This document shows positions 9,601 to 16,681 of a DNA stretch of 41,666 nucleotides, piece after piece. Origin of the DNA: Bacteroidia bacterium (GTDB lineage: Bacteria; Bacteroidota; Bacteroidia; UKL13-3); assembly GCA_019695215.1 (NCBI GenBank), contig JAIBAK010000031.1, positions 1 to 41,666 of the forward strand. The letters run 5' to 3'. Both the position numbers and the translations under genes were made by a program. Positions within the stretch are counted from its first letter, which is position 1. Every line of letters begins with the position of its first letter. The notes under the pieces are model-generated. The model saw only the letters and a program-made list of their open reading frames with translations. It had not been told where the DNA came from and made no database searches.

Positions 9601-10717
9601 GTATGATATGGACTGGGCCAATGCATCAGGCACACGTTCCACATCGGTTGCAACCGGAGCCACTGATATCGGAGCAGATGAATTTACCCCATCATCAACC
9701 CCAATTGCCGCCACACATAGCGGCACACTAACAGCGGGAAGTACTTCAACCTATACACTTGCCGGAAGAACCATTGCACAAATTATATGGCAGACCGGAG
9801 TTGCCCCCCCTTCTTCAGCGCCTACAGTTTTATACTATACCGGCACCGCCCCAACAGCTCCTATTGCAAGTACACTTTATTTTAATTGTTACTGGGATAT
9901 CAGCGTATCTCCCTCTACCGGATACAGCTACGTGCTGAAACTTTTTTATAGCGATAACGAGATTGGTACGCTAAGTTCAAATCCCAACCTGCGTTTGGCC
10001 AAAAACCACACAGGCACCACAACCGGCTGGGCTTGCCAATGCTCGTCAAGCGGTGCAGGTTCTACTACAGTTGATGCTGTCAACAGAACGATTACGAATG
10101 TAACTCCGTTCACTTCGTTCTCTATTTTCACCGGTACCGATGTTACTAATCCGTTGCCAGTTGAATTTGTTTCGCTCGATGCTGAAAAAGCCGGAGATGC
10201 CGTGCACGTTACCTGGGTTACCGCATCTGAAGTGAATGCTTCTCATTTTATAGTAGAGCGTTCTTACGATGGAATAAACTTTACCGCTGCCGGAACAAAA
10301 GAAGCAGCCGGAACAAGCAATCTCATGCACACCTACCACTTTTATGATCACAATGCCGATTTACAGGCTGCCATTATATTTTACCGCCTGAAACAAGTGG
10401 ACTTAAACGGTACGTTTACTTACACCCCAATGACAGCCGTGAAAAGCAGTTTGCAGCAAACCGGTTCCGTAGTTACCATGCAGCCTAATCCGTTTAACAG
10501 CCAAACACAAATTACATTCAATTTACAGCAAGACGAAAAAGTTGCTGTTGATGTGTATGATTTAACCGGAAGGCTGATTTGGAGTAAAGAAACAGATTTG
10601 GAGAAAGGCGAGCAACTGATGCAGATTCCCGAATCCAATAACTGGAACAAGGGAACTTATATTCTTGTAATAAAAGGTACATCTGTTAACTACTCGCAAA
10701 AACTGATTAAGTTTTAA
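6650..10717 (+). CDS. Giant secreted parallel beta-helix protein with T9SS sorting domain
   Basis: The ATG at 6650 gives a signal peptide (MQYIKKIILISLIYVWLPQS, cleavage after LFAQ). An upstream TTG overlaps the -7 element and is not used. The protein is 1,355 residues. Residues ~60-900 carry dozens of irregular ~20-25-residue coils rich in Asn/Ser/Thr with recurrent I-x-N-N-x-I and GIY patterns, typical of right-handed parallel beta-helices (pectin-lyase fold). Residues ~1165-1260 (PLPVEFVSLDAEKAGDAVHV) form the fibronectin-like module common before sorting signals, and ~1275-1355 (MQPNPFNSQTQITFNLQQ, GTYILVIKG) form the type A T9SS sorting domain. It is a surface or secreted adhesin or polysaccharide-binding or -cleaving protein; no catalytic site was identified. 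It is followed by a strong terminator. Confidence 0.88.
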   Translation: MQYIKKIILISLIYVWLPQSLFAQNVYVTATSGTATGSYANLTLAFNAINSGTHKGTIAVRIDGDYAAGATASINASGVGSSSYTSIYIYPNGTRIITGNFNGPVITLNGADNVVINGINNGSNSLTIRNDYTAAQAFAILFQNGASNNSVRNCNLLASPVNTYGIVHFSTTDYNDNDSISNCNIGPSPAGGYPLVSIYGQASGTINYASDNVVIYNNNIYDYRHSTSNSNSYGIYIGTSQNNWKIYGNRFYQTTTITYAQGNLNYGIYVSNTVGTVDIRNNTIGYSTSIGTGTYTITAASASAGPGLYPIYIANASPSAQSYIEGNTIKEIYVKSYVNGNIFQGIVVGNGMVDIGTVSGNTIGNSTGTGSILLECMYPGGTTQAIGIYVTTSYVTSIQNNSIGSVTMKYLGSTTISCVMNFYAILQSSGGSTTYANNTVGSSAQANSIYIGYETGYCTSIIPVFRGVYAYNNTNPTLTGNIVANIQTAGTGASGSCYPIYVQIASSYSYANNNIVKFIACNSACIGIYMEQCVANEVNNNQIFNITAGNSLFGIYSNLNGNSGRVSSSVTNNSIYNIVGTSVVGIYELSSNDVTISGNSLYSVTASNTFSGLLANSCNATTINTNSIYSITATATMYAIYTTACAGATISDNNIYSLNPASTFVGIYDNSNTGGVAISNNIVNNVTASTTSNTTNYGIFSTNSGSSLRAISGNTISNITVNSSNAGTTVPVSLIGIYMYTVSTGNTIYSNNITGLSNSNTSTANYVEGISLYSGTSATNGADIFLNKITNISSSSASGVSKGIYIYVGTSNIHNNYICINNSASYSVYGIHTYYAAYTGQYNNIYYNTVYIEGSNSSAGESVCLLRSYSVATVYNNIFYNKRTSSGNNYAISNPTYSNYSNFNLNYNLLCVNDLAKVCKLLGTIQSWATYIGANTTDKWSWGITTANLPAANLFNNAGSGDLTIKTGNSACWYVNGKGMPISGYDMDWANASGTRSTSVATGATDIGADEFTPSSTPIAATHSGTLTAGSTSTYTLAGRTIAQIIWQTGVAPPSSAPTVLYYTGTAPTAPIASTLYFNCYWDISVSPSTGYSYVLKLFYSDNEIGTLSSNPNLRLAKNHTGTTTGWACQCSSSGAGSTTVDAVNRTITNVTPFTSFSIFTGTDVTNPLPVEFVSLDAEKAGDAVHVTWVTASEVNASHFIVERSYDGINFTAAGTKEAAGTSNLMHTYHFYDHNADLQAAIIFYRLKQVDLNGTFTYTPMTAVKSSLQQTGSVVTMQPNPFNSQTQITFNLQQDEKVAVDVYDLTGRLIWSKETDLEKGEQLMQIPESNNWNKGTYILVIKGTSVNYSQKLIKF

Positions 10718-10746
10718 CACCCGCCCTCCTGTATTTGTGGCTATAC

Positions 10747-10780
10747 AAAAGCCTTCTATCATAAAAAGTAGAAGGCTTTT
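10747..10780 (+). terminator. Rho-independent terminator
   Basis: A perfect 12-bp inverted repeat (AAAAGCCTTCTA, 10747-10758; TAGAAGGCTTTT, 10769-10780) encloses a 10-base loop and ends in T's on both strands. It lies 30 bases after the beta-helix stop codon and separates it from the methyltransferase gene. Confidence 0.9.
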
Positions 10781-10819
10781 ACTTTTCTATCCGTCATTAA
10801 TGCGTATTTTGCGCATCTC

Positions 10820-11680
10820 ATGACCGACAAAACATTTTCAACCCGCGACATAGCCGATTATTACGACCAGACGGAAATACACTATCGCAGAGGATGGAAC
10901 CTGAGCGAAAGTCTTGCTTTGCATTATGGCTACTGGGATCACTCCACTAAACGTCTGCCTGATGCTTTAAAACGCATGAACGAGCGGATGGCGGAATTGG
11001 CGGAGATAAAAAAAACCGATTACGTACTTGATGCCGGATGTGGGGTTGGAGGTTCTTCGGTTTATCTGGCTAAACATATAGGATGCCGTGCAAAAGGAAT
11101 AACCTTAAGTGCAAAACAGGTTCAAAGTGCAACCGCCAATGCCGCAAAACATGGGGTGAGTAATCTGGCATCGTTTGAGGAAAAAGATTATAACCACACC
11201 GGATATGCCAGCGAAACTTTTGACATTGTGTGGGCATTAGAAAGTTCAGGTACCGCCACTGATAAAACACGTTTTATTAATGAAGCATACCGGATGATGA
11301 AAAAAGGAGGACGTTTAGTGATTGGTGACGTGTACAGAGGGAAAAACGATATGAGCAAAAGCGAAAACCGAATGTTGCTGAAAGTACTCAACGGGTGGGC
11401 CATGAGTGATGTCCCCACGCCCGAAGAGTTTAAAAAGATGCTTGAGCAGGGAGGTTTTAGTGATGTACAGCTGCATTGCATCACTCCAAATATTATGCGT
11501 TCTGCGGTGCGTATTTTCTGGGGATCAATAAGCATGTTTTTTATTGCCAATGCTTACAAACTATACAACCCCAAAGTACGCTACTTTGCCCACAACCATT
11601 ACAAAGCTTTATTCTGGCAATACATTGCACTCAAAAAAGGGCTGTGGAATTATTACCTCATTACAGCCGTTAAAAGCTAA
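10820..11680 (+). CDS. SAM-dependent class I methyltransferase (sterol/tocopherol type)
   Basis: The 286-residue enzyme transfers a methyl group from S-adenosylmethionine. Motif I is VLDAGCGVGGSSVYLA (residues ~68-83), followed by GITLSAKQV (SAM ribose contact), FDIVWALESSGTATDK (motif II region, ~134-150) and MMKKGGRLVIGDVYRG (motif III). The N-terminal YYDQTEIHYRRGWN and LHYGYWD patterns match the family of gamma-tocopherol, sterol C-24 and phosphoethanolamine methyltransferases, so a hydrophobic or lipid-like substrate is likely. Its hydrophobic C-terminal third (RIFWGSISMFFIANAYKLY) would suit membrane association. The substrate is not known. The next gene starts 27 bp downstream on the same strand. 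Confidence 0.85.
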   Translation: MTDKTFSTRDIADYYDQTEIHYRRGWNLSESLALHYGYWDHSTKRLPDALKRMNERMAELAEIKKTDYVLDAGCGVGGSSVYLAKHIGCRAKGITLSAKQVQSATANAAKHGVSNLASFEEKDYNHTGYASETFDIVWALESSGTATDKTRFINEAYRMMKKGGRLVIGDVYRGKNDMSKSENRMLLKVLNGWAMSDVPTPEEFKKMLEQGGFSDVQLHCITPNIMRSAVRIFWGSISMFFIANAYKLYNPKVRYFAHNHYKALFWQYIALKKGLWNYYLITAVKS

Positions 11681-11707
11681 GGAAGAATTTCCGGAGTTGA
11701 CAACCAC

Positions 11708-12925
11708 ATGAAACGTGTTTACATATGGATTATTTGCTTGCTGCGGACAGGTATTGTTTTCGCTGAAAATTCAGACTCCACAGCTTTTTTTTCCGGAAGT
11801 ATTAAACCAACCATAATCACCTCCCACCCGCTGGGACTTTTGTTTACCCGCATTGATCATCCGTTTCAGAATAGGCCTCCGCTTTCTCTCACTTTTCAGT
11901 TTGATATGGGTGCCGGAAACGTATGGCTTTCTCCCACCACCAGTTATTTCCCTAAAGACCCTGCCTCATTAACGCACCTGCTAAGTGTGCCCTGGCATAA
12001 ACGTGACTCGGTGTACGACCTGCTGCCGCGCAACCACGACTCTTCGCTTTTTGAAGCAGACGGAGTAATAAGACCTTTATTTTTTAAAGCATCATTTCCA
12101 TTAAGCAAACGGTTTAGTGCATCGGTACAGGTAAGGAGTTTTTTACTTACAAATGGTAAACCTCCCTATTCATTGCTCACCAGCGATGCATTTATTGAAG
12201 AATTTCACCGCTCGGTGGCGGGAGGAAATAATCCCTTTGCCCGAAATCAGTACGGTTACAATAAAGCCGGCATCTATTATCAGGACAAAAACGGAAATCA
12301 TATAAGGTTTCATAAAAACCAGTTTGTGCTGGCAGGTATTCAATCCGAACTTTTTTATTACCCCGAAATAAACTGGCTCCAAAAACACCGTTGTTCTTTT
12401 ACCACCGCCTTGCATACCGGAATAAATACCACTCCCCTCATGCCACTGCTTGATTTAGGACTTTCGGCCACCATTCAAAAACAAAGTAACCCCGGTAAAA
12501 AAAACGTTTGCATAGCGAGCTTAGGCGGAAGTTTTATCACACATGGCATTATTCACCGTAAACAGGAACTTGCGTTCAGCAACCGAAGCACCATTCCTTC
12601 GTTTGAATCGCAGGTGGAGTGGCGAAGAAAAAAAAGCAATGGCAAACAAAACAGTTTGTCGCTGAATTTTTATTTCCAGAGTGCCATGAATAAACCAAAA
12701 GACTTTGATAAACTGGTATTGCATGGAACCCGATACACCACACACTGGCATATGGGGGTAACGCATATGTACCGCTCCACCCAAAACTGGACATTAACCT
12801 ACGCATGGATCAGAAAATACATTCTATGCATTTACGTAAAGGAAGATTTTAAAGTAGATAATGCACCTGATTTGCAAACCGGATTTTCAGTGATGATGCC
12901 GCTCACCGTAATTTCCAAAAAATAA
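11708..12925 (+). CDS. Probable outer-membrane beta-barrel protein, unknown function
   Basis: The product is 405 residues, begins with a signal peptide (MKRVYIWIICLLRTGIVFAE) and ends in alternating polar/hydrophobic strands (LTYAWIRKYILCIYVKEDFK, TGFSVMMPLTVISKK). Repeated amphipathic strands rich in aromatic residues, such as LSLTFQFDMGAGNVWLSP and KQFVLAGIQSELFYYP-like segments, suggest an outer-membrane barrel of about a dozen strands. I do not recognise a characterised family. It sits 27 bp behind the methyltransferase and may share its transcript. It converges with the sigma factor gene across 20 bp. Confidence 0.65.
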   Translation: MKRVYIWIICLLRTGIVFAENSDSTAFFSGSIKPTIITSHPLGLLFTRIDHPFQNRPPLSLTFQFDMGAGNVWLSPTTSYFPKDPASLTHLLSVPWHKRDSVYDLLPRNHDSSLFEADGVIRPLFFKASFPLSKRFSASVQVRSFLLTNGKPPYSLLTSDAFIEEFHRSVAGGNNPFARNQYGYNKAGIYYQDKNGNHIRFHKNQFVLAGIQSELFYYPEINWLQKHRCSFTTALHTGINTTPLMPLLDLGLSATIQKQSNPGKKNVCIASLGGSFITHGIIHRKQELAFSNRSTIPSFESQVEWRRKKSNGKQNSLSLNFYFQSAMNKPKDFDKLVLHGTRYTTHWHMGVTHMYRSTQNWTLTYAWIRKYILCIYVKEDFKVDNAPDLQTGFSVMMPLTVISKK

Positions 12926-12945
12926 TTTACCAGATACTTTTTCTA

Positions 12946-13509
12946 TTATGAAACCGGGGCATTGCAAATGCTGCATTGAGCAGGATCCTGATGTTCGCCA
13001 GCCAATTTCCCCTGTTTGTCAATAGTGAAGTGACAACAGGCTACAAACATGTTCCTGATCATTTCGCGGCCACGCTGCACCCGCGTTTTTACAGCCGATA
13101 AACTAACTCCCTCCTCCGCGGCAATCACCTGGTGTTTTATTCCTTCAAACTCCGTTTTGCGCAATGTGGAGCGGTATGGTTCAGGAAGGCGCTCGATAAA
13201 TGGATGAATACAATTACGCATATCAGCCTTAGTTTCCTCTCCGGCTATTTCAAAATCTTCAGGTAAGGAGGTTTCCCCTTCTGTTTTATTTTTCCTGAAG
13301 TAATCCATCAGCACGTGATGAGCAATGGTATAAACCCAGGAACGCAGGTTCTTGCTGCTATGTAAGGTGGCGCTCTTCTGGTGAATACGTATAAATACTT
13401 CCTGCAGCAAATCATCGGCAGCAAAAGAATTATTGGTCTTTTTTACCAGATATCCTCTGAGGGGAGCAGAAAATTTTTCCCAGATAGAAGAAGTCAGTTC
13501 CGTGTTCAT
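12946..13509 (-). CDS. sigZ: ECF sigma factor, SigZ type, with Cys-rich C-terminal tail
   Basis: The 187-residue protein is an extracytoplasmic-function sigma factor. Residues ~8-75 hold region 2 (ADDLLQEVFIRIHQ, core binding; LRSWVYTIAHHVLMDYFRK, -10 recognition), and residues ~100-153 hold region 4 with the helix-turn-helix KHQVIAAEEGVSLSAVKTRV. Beyond region 4 is a ~35-residue tail with CCHF (Cys158, Cys159, His160) and CSIC (Cys179, Cys182). SigZ-family proteins are known for a CCHF-type tail. By analogy with Myxococcus CorE, whose C-terminal Cys-rich domain senses copper or cadmium, the tail could be a metal or redox sensor replacing an anti-sigma factor; this is inference. No anti-sigma gene is adjacent. 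A Cys-rich mini-gene lies 122 bp upstream in the same direction. Confidence 0.88.
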   Translation of the reverse strand: MNTELTSSIWEKFSAPLRGYLVKKTNNSFAADDLLQEVFIRIHQKSATLHSSKNLRSWVYTIAHHVLMDYFRKNKTEGETSLPEDFEIAGEETKADMRNCIHPFIERLPEPYRSTLRKTEFEGIKHQVIAAEEGVSLSAVKTRVQRGREMIRNMFVACCHFTIDKQGKLAGEHQDPAQCSICNAPVS

Positions 13510-13558
13510 TTCACAAAATTATTAAAAACATTGGTTCATGATTGAATGCTGAAAAGAA

Positions 13559-13620
13559 TTCCCGCAGAATTCGCAGATTACACAGATTACTTTCTGCGGC
13601 TTTCGCGAATTCTGCGGGAA
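13559..13620. repeat. Perfect 16-bp inverted repeat, REP-like, between the Cys-rich gene and sigZ
   Basis: Arms TTCCCGCAGAATTCGC (13559-13574) and its exact complement (13605-13620) enclose a 30-base loop. The loop contains the direct repeat AGATTAC twice and an alternative inner stem CGCAGA (13572-13577) / TCTGCG (13593-13598). The wording GCAGATTA-CACAGATT resembles palindromic intergenic elements I recall as dispersed in many genomes; I cannot confirm copy number here. On the minus strand the hairpin is followed by TTCTTTTC, so it may act as a partial terminator that lowers sigZ expression relative to the Cys-rich gene. Confidence 0.8.
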
Positions 13621-13631
13621 ACCACCTGTTG

Positions 13632-13754
13632 TTAGCTGCAGGTGCAATTAGTGCAGGTACAGCCCGACCCGTCTTTACAGGTACAGGTACAAGTGCAATT
13701 GGTACATTGGCAGTTGCTGCCACAGGTACAGGTGTTTTTTACTTCGTTGCTCAT
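13632..13754 (-). CDS. Metallothionein-like Cys-rich mini-protein (40 aa, 12 Cys)
   Basis: ATG at 13754 to TAA at 13632 encodes 40 residues, of which 12 are Cys, arranged almost only as C-x-C and C-x-x-C. The N-terminus is MSNEVKNTCTCGSNCQC, and the motif CTNCTC occurs twice around a short CKDGSGC hinge. There is no aromatic residue, no signal peptide and no His. This is the composition of a metallothionein, which binds Cu(I), Zn or Cd through cysteine thiolates in the cytoplasm. The GSGC-C-NC spacing recalls the small fungal copper metallothioneins more than cyanobacterial SmtA. It lies just upstream of sigZ on the same strand, behind an ECF-type promoter. It is too short for default gene callers. 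Metal binding is inferred from composition only. Confidence 0.75.
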   Translation of the reverse strand: MSNEVKNTCTCGSNCQCTNCTCTCTCKDGSGCTCTNCTCS

Positions 13755-13778
13755 ATTTTTATTTTTTAAATGCACTCC

Positions 13779-13807
13779 TAAGACGTGAGGTTGGCTAAAA
13801 AGTCGCA
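13779..13807 (-). promoter_or_regulatory. Candidate ECF-type promoter for the Cys-rich gene and sigZ
   Basis: On the minus strand TGCGAC (13807-13802), a 16-base spacer and CGTCTTA (13785-13779) resemble an ECF promoter, whose -10 element is typically CGTC-like with a 16-17-base spacer. It is unlike the TAnnTTTG promoters elsewhere in the window. It lies 25 bases before the ATG at 13754. Autoregulation by the adjacent SigZ-type factor is the natural hypothesis. Confidence 0.45.
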
Positions 13808-13819
13808 GAAAAAAATTGC

Positions 13820-14815
13820 CTATTTTTTTATAAAAGGTAAACTAAGTGTTTCATCCCTGCTTTCCAGCTTTATAAAATACATTCCGGGAGTTAAGTTTCC
13901 TGTCTCCACAGCATGTATGCCCGGAAGAGCATCCTGTTCCAGTATCAGTTTTCCCTGCGCAGTATATAAAAATAATCTCAGGGCTCCCGCATGCTCATCC
14001 ACACTTAGATTGACTTGGTCCGATGCCGGATTTGGATATAAAGAAACATTTAACTGATGTATGTTTTCAGTTGCAAGAGGGGCGGCAATTTGAAGCATAT
14101 CAATATTTGTATAAACAACGTGATCTGACCCAATATATTCCCGATATTCGGCAACAGGCCAAGCGGTACCGGGTTTATACCAGTAATAGCGCGTATAATA
14201 ACTGGTGTCATTAAACGACTGCCTTATTTGACGTATTGTGTGCTTGAGCCGGTAAACTCCGTTAAGGGTAATGTAAGGTAACTTTAGGGTTCCACTGCCA
14301 TCAAATTTCAGGGAAGTTTCACATTGGTAATAATAAGAAGCCGAAAAGGCAGTGGAAGAATAAAAAGCCGAATCACTCAGCGAGTCCTTAAAGGCCAAAG
14401 GAAGGTGCATGGTGAGATCGGCATCCGGATAACGGATAAACAATACCGATTGATTTTCTCCTTGTTTAAACAGGTAGCTGGCACTGTCCTTCATAAAAAC
14501 ATAATTCAGTAAAGTTGAGTCGGATTGGTACCAGCGTATGGCATATGACGGGCTATTAAACTGTGAAGCTCCCGGTGCTGAAGAAGCAACAATTACCTCA
14601 TAGTTTAAATCATACCCTTCATCAAAAACGGCTGCGCTTAAATCCCAAACCTGCCCCACTCCATCGTTACCGGGTGAAAGTGCTGATTGATTTTGAGCCC
14701 TGTGCATCACAAATTTTTGCCCTATTTGTGGTTTTACATCTGTGATGCTCATGGTTTGTGCTTTCAATAAGCTAACAGCACTGAAAAGTAAAAAACTCAT
14801 TACAATTTTTTTCAT
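13820..14815 (-). CDS. Secreted protein with T9SS type A sorting domain
   Basis: The 331-residue protein starts with a signal peptide (MKKIVMSFLLFSAVSLLKAQ) and ends in a T9SS sorting domain from about residue 260 (LYPNPASDQVNLSVD, LTPGMYFIKLESRD), so it is exported through the type IX system. The middle (~25-250) is an unrecognised beta-rich domain with a conserved-looking start (ITDVKPQIGQKF and GVGQVWDLSA) found in other Bacteroidota T9SS cargo of unknown role. It ends 65 bp before the Cys-rich mini-gene in the same direction. No sigma-A consensus was found upstream. Confidence 0.85.
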   Translation of the reverse strand: MKKIVMSFLLFSAVSLLKAQTMSITDVKPQIGQKFVMHRAQNQSALSPGNDGVGQVWDLSAAVFDEGYDLNYEVIVASSAPGASQFNSPSYAIRWYQSDSTLLNYVFMKDSASYLFKQGENQSVLFIRYPDADLTMHLPLAFKDSLSDSAFYSSTAFSASYYYQCETSLKFDGSGTLKLPYITLNGVYRLKHTIRQIRQSFNDTSYYTRYYWYKPGTAWPVAEYREYIGSDHVVYTNIDMLQIAAPLATENIHQLNVSLYPNPASDQVNLSVDEHAGALRLFLYTAQGKLILEQDALPGIHAVETGNLTPGMYFIKLESRDETLSLPFIKK

Positions 14816-14995
14816 ACTGATATATTTTTATCACACATAGTCCAATAATCAGAAAGGCTGGTTGCTTAGTATTTTTAGAATCAAGTGTTTGTTCATAAAG
14901 TTTTAGTCAAACACTCCCCCTCCTCATTTAACCAGGAACCATTGTTGGTAAAATTGATTAGAAAACCCCAACTTTGAACCCTTTAACAAGGATGT

Positions 14996-16681
14996 ATGCA
15001 ACAACAATTGATAGAATGTGTTCCCAATTTTAGCGAAGGGAACGATATGGGCATTATTAAACAAATTACCAATGCCATTGAAAGTACTGAAGGAGTAAAA
15101 TTACTTGACATAGATCCGGGTAAAGCCACCAACCGTACAGTGGTAACCTTTGTAGGCACACCTGAGGCAGTGGTGGAAGCTGCTTTCAGAGGGATTCAAA
15201 AGGCAGCCGAACTCATTGATATGAGCAAACACAAAGGCGAACATCCGCGCATGGGTGCTACCGATGTGTGTCCTTTTATTCCCGTATCCGGTATTACCAT
15301 GGAAGAAACAGCAGCCTATGCCCAAAAACTGGCTGAACGGGTTGGCACCGAACTGCACATTCCTGTTTATTTGTATGAATACGCACAAAGCAATGCAGAA
15401 AGAAAAAATCTTTCCATTATTCGGGCAGGAGAATATGAGGGGTTCTTCAAAAAAATAAAAGAACCGCAGTGGAAACCTGATTTTGGCCCTGTGGAGTTCC
15501 CTGCAAAAAGCGGAGCCACTGTAATAGGTGCCCGAAACTTTTTAATTGCGTACAATATTAATCTCAACACCAAATCAACCCGACTCGCCAACAGCATTGC
15601 CTTTGATGTGCGCGAAGCCGGAAGGGTAAAACGCGAAGGCCATCCCATCACCGGTAAAATAGTGAACGATGCCAATGGTGAACCTGTACGCATTCCCGGA
15701 ACATTGAAAGAGTGTAAAGCCATTGGCTGGTATATTGAAGAATATAAAGTAGCGCAGATTTCAATGAACCTGACCAATTATAAAGTAACTCCTGTACATG
15801 TGGCCTTTGACGAAGTAGTAAAAAGTGCCACCACGCGTGGGGTGCGTGTAACGGGTTCGGAACTGGTAGGGCTCATACCACTGGAAGCCATGCTGGAAGC
15901 AGGTCGTTATTTTCTTACCAAACAAAAACAATCACTGGGAGTACCCGATGAAGAACTCATTCATATTGCTGTTAAATCACTGGGGCTCGATGAACTGGCC
16001 CCTTTTGACCCCGATAAAAAAATTATAGAATACCAATTGCGCAATCTGGAAAACGAAAAATTAGTGCGCATGAACCTGAGAACTTTTGCCAATGAAACAG
16101 CGGCCGATTCTCCGGCCCCGGGTGGAGGTTCCATCTCGGCCTATGCCGGAGCATTGGGAGCTGCATTAGGCACTATGGTAGCCAACCTTTCGGCCGGCAA
16201 ACGCGGATGGGAAGATAAAACCACCTACTTCAGTGAATGGGCCGTAAAAGGACAACAACTGAAAGAACGTTTACTTTTTCTGGTGGATGAAGACACGCGT
16301 GCATTCAATAAAATTATGCTGGCTTTTGCCCTGCCAAAAACAACTGATGAAGAAAAAAAGTTACGTACCCAGACCATACAGGATGCCACTAAATATGCTG
16401 TTCAGATTCCGTTTCAGGTAATGCAGGCCGCAGCCGAAGCCCTGCCCCTTTGCGAAGCGATGGTGAAAGAAGGCAATCCAAACTCCATAAGCGATGGAGC
16501 CGTGGGTGCCCTGTGTCTGCGCACCGCTATTGAAGGCGCCTACCTCAACGTACGCATCAATGCAAAGGATTTGAAGGATAGAGCATTTGCAGATAAATAT
16601 TTAGATGAAGCGAAAAGTATTTTTGAATCAGCAAACAGTACAGTTAATAGATTGATGAAAAAAGTGGGAGAAAGCATTTAG
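14996..16681 (+). CDS. ftcD: Bifunctional glutamate formimidoyltransferase / formimidoyl-THF cyclodeaminase
   Basis: The 561-residue enzyme performs the last steps of histidine breakdown linked to folate. The N-terminal half (~1-300) moves the formimidoyl group from formiminoglutamate to tetrahydrofolate. LIECVPNFSEG opens the domain, and KGEHPRMGATDVCPF carries His83, equivalent to the catalytic His82 of the mammalian enzyme. The C-terminal half (~350-561) is the cyclodeaminase that releases ammonia to form methenyl-THF, with the signature ADSPAPGGGSISAYAGALGA. Both halves look intact and the length matches the eukaryotic-type fusion (~540). The start chosen is the second of two overlapping ATGs, the one in frame. 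No hut genes are adjacent. It overlaps the next gene tail to tail by 4 bp. Confidence 0.94.
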   Translation: MQQQLIECVPNFSEGNDMGIIKQITNAIESTEGVKLLDIDPGKATNRTVVTFVGTPEAVVEAAFRGIQKAAELIDMSKHKGEHPRMGATDVCPFIPVSGITMEETAAYAQKLAERVGTELHIPVYLYEYAQSNAERKNLSIIRAGEYEGFFKKIKEPQWKPDFGPVEFPAKSGATVIGARNFLIAYNINLNTKSTRLANSIAFDVREAGRVKREGHPITGKIVNDANGEPVRIPGTLKECKAIGWYIEEYKVAQISMNLTNYKVTPVHVAFDEVVKSATTRGVRVTGSELVGLIPLEAMLEAGRYFLTKQKQSLGVPDEELIHIAVKSLGLDELAPFDPDKKIIEYQLRNLENEKLVRMNLRTFANETAADSPAPGGGSISAYAGALGAALGTMVANLSAGKRGWEDKTTYFSEWAVKGQQLKERLLFLVDEDTRAFNKIMLAFALPKTTDEEKKLRTQTIQDATKYAVQIPFQVMQAAAEALPLCEAMVKEGNPNSISDGAVGALCLRTAIEGAYLNVRINAKDLKDRAFADKYLDEAKSIFESANSTVNRLMKKVGESI

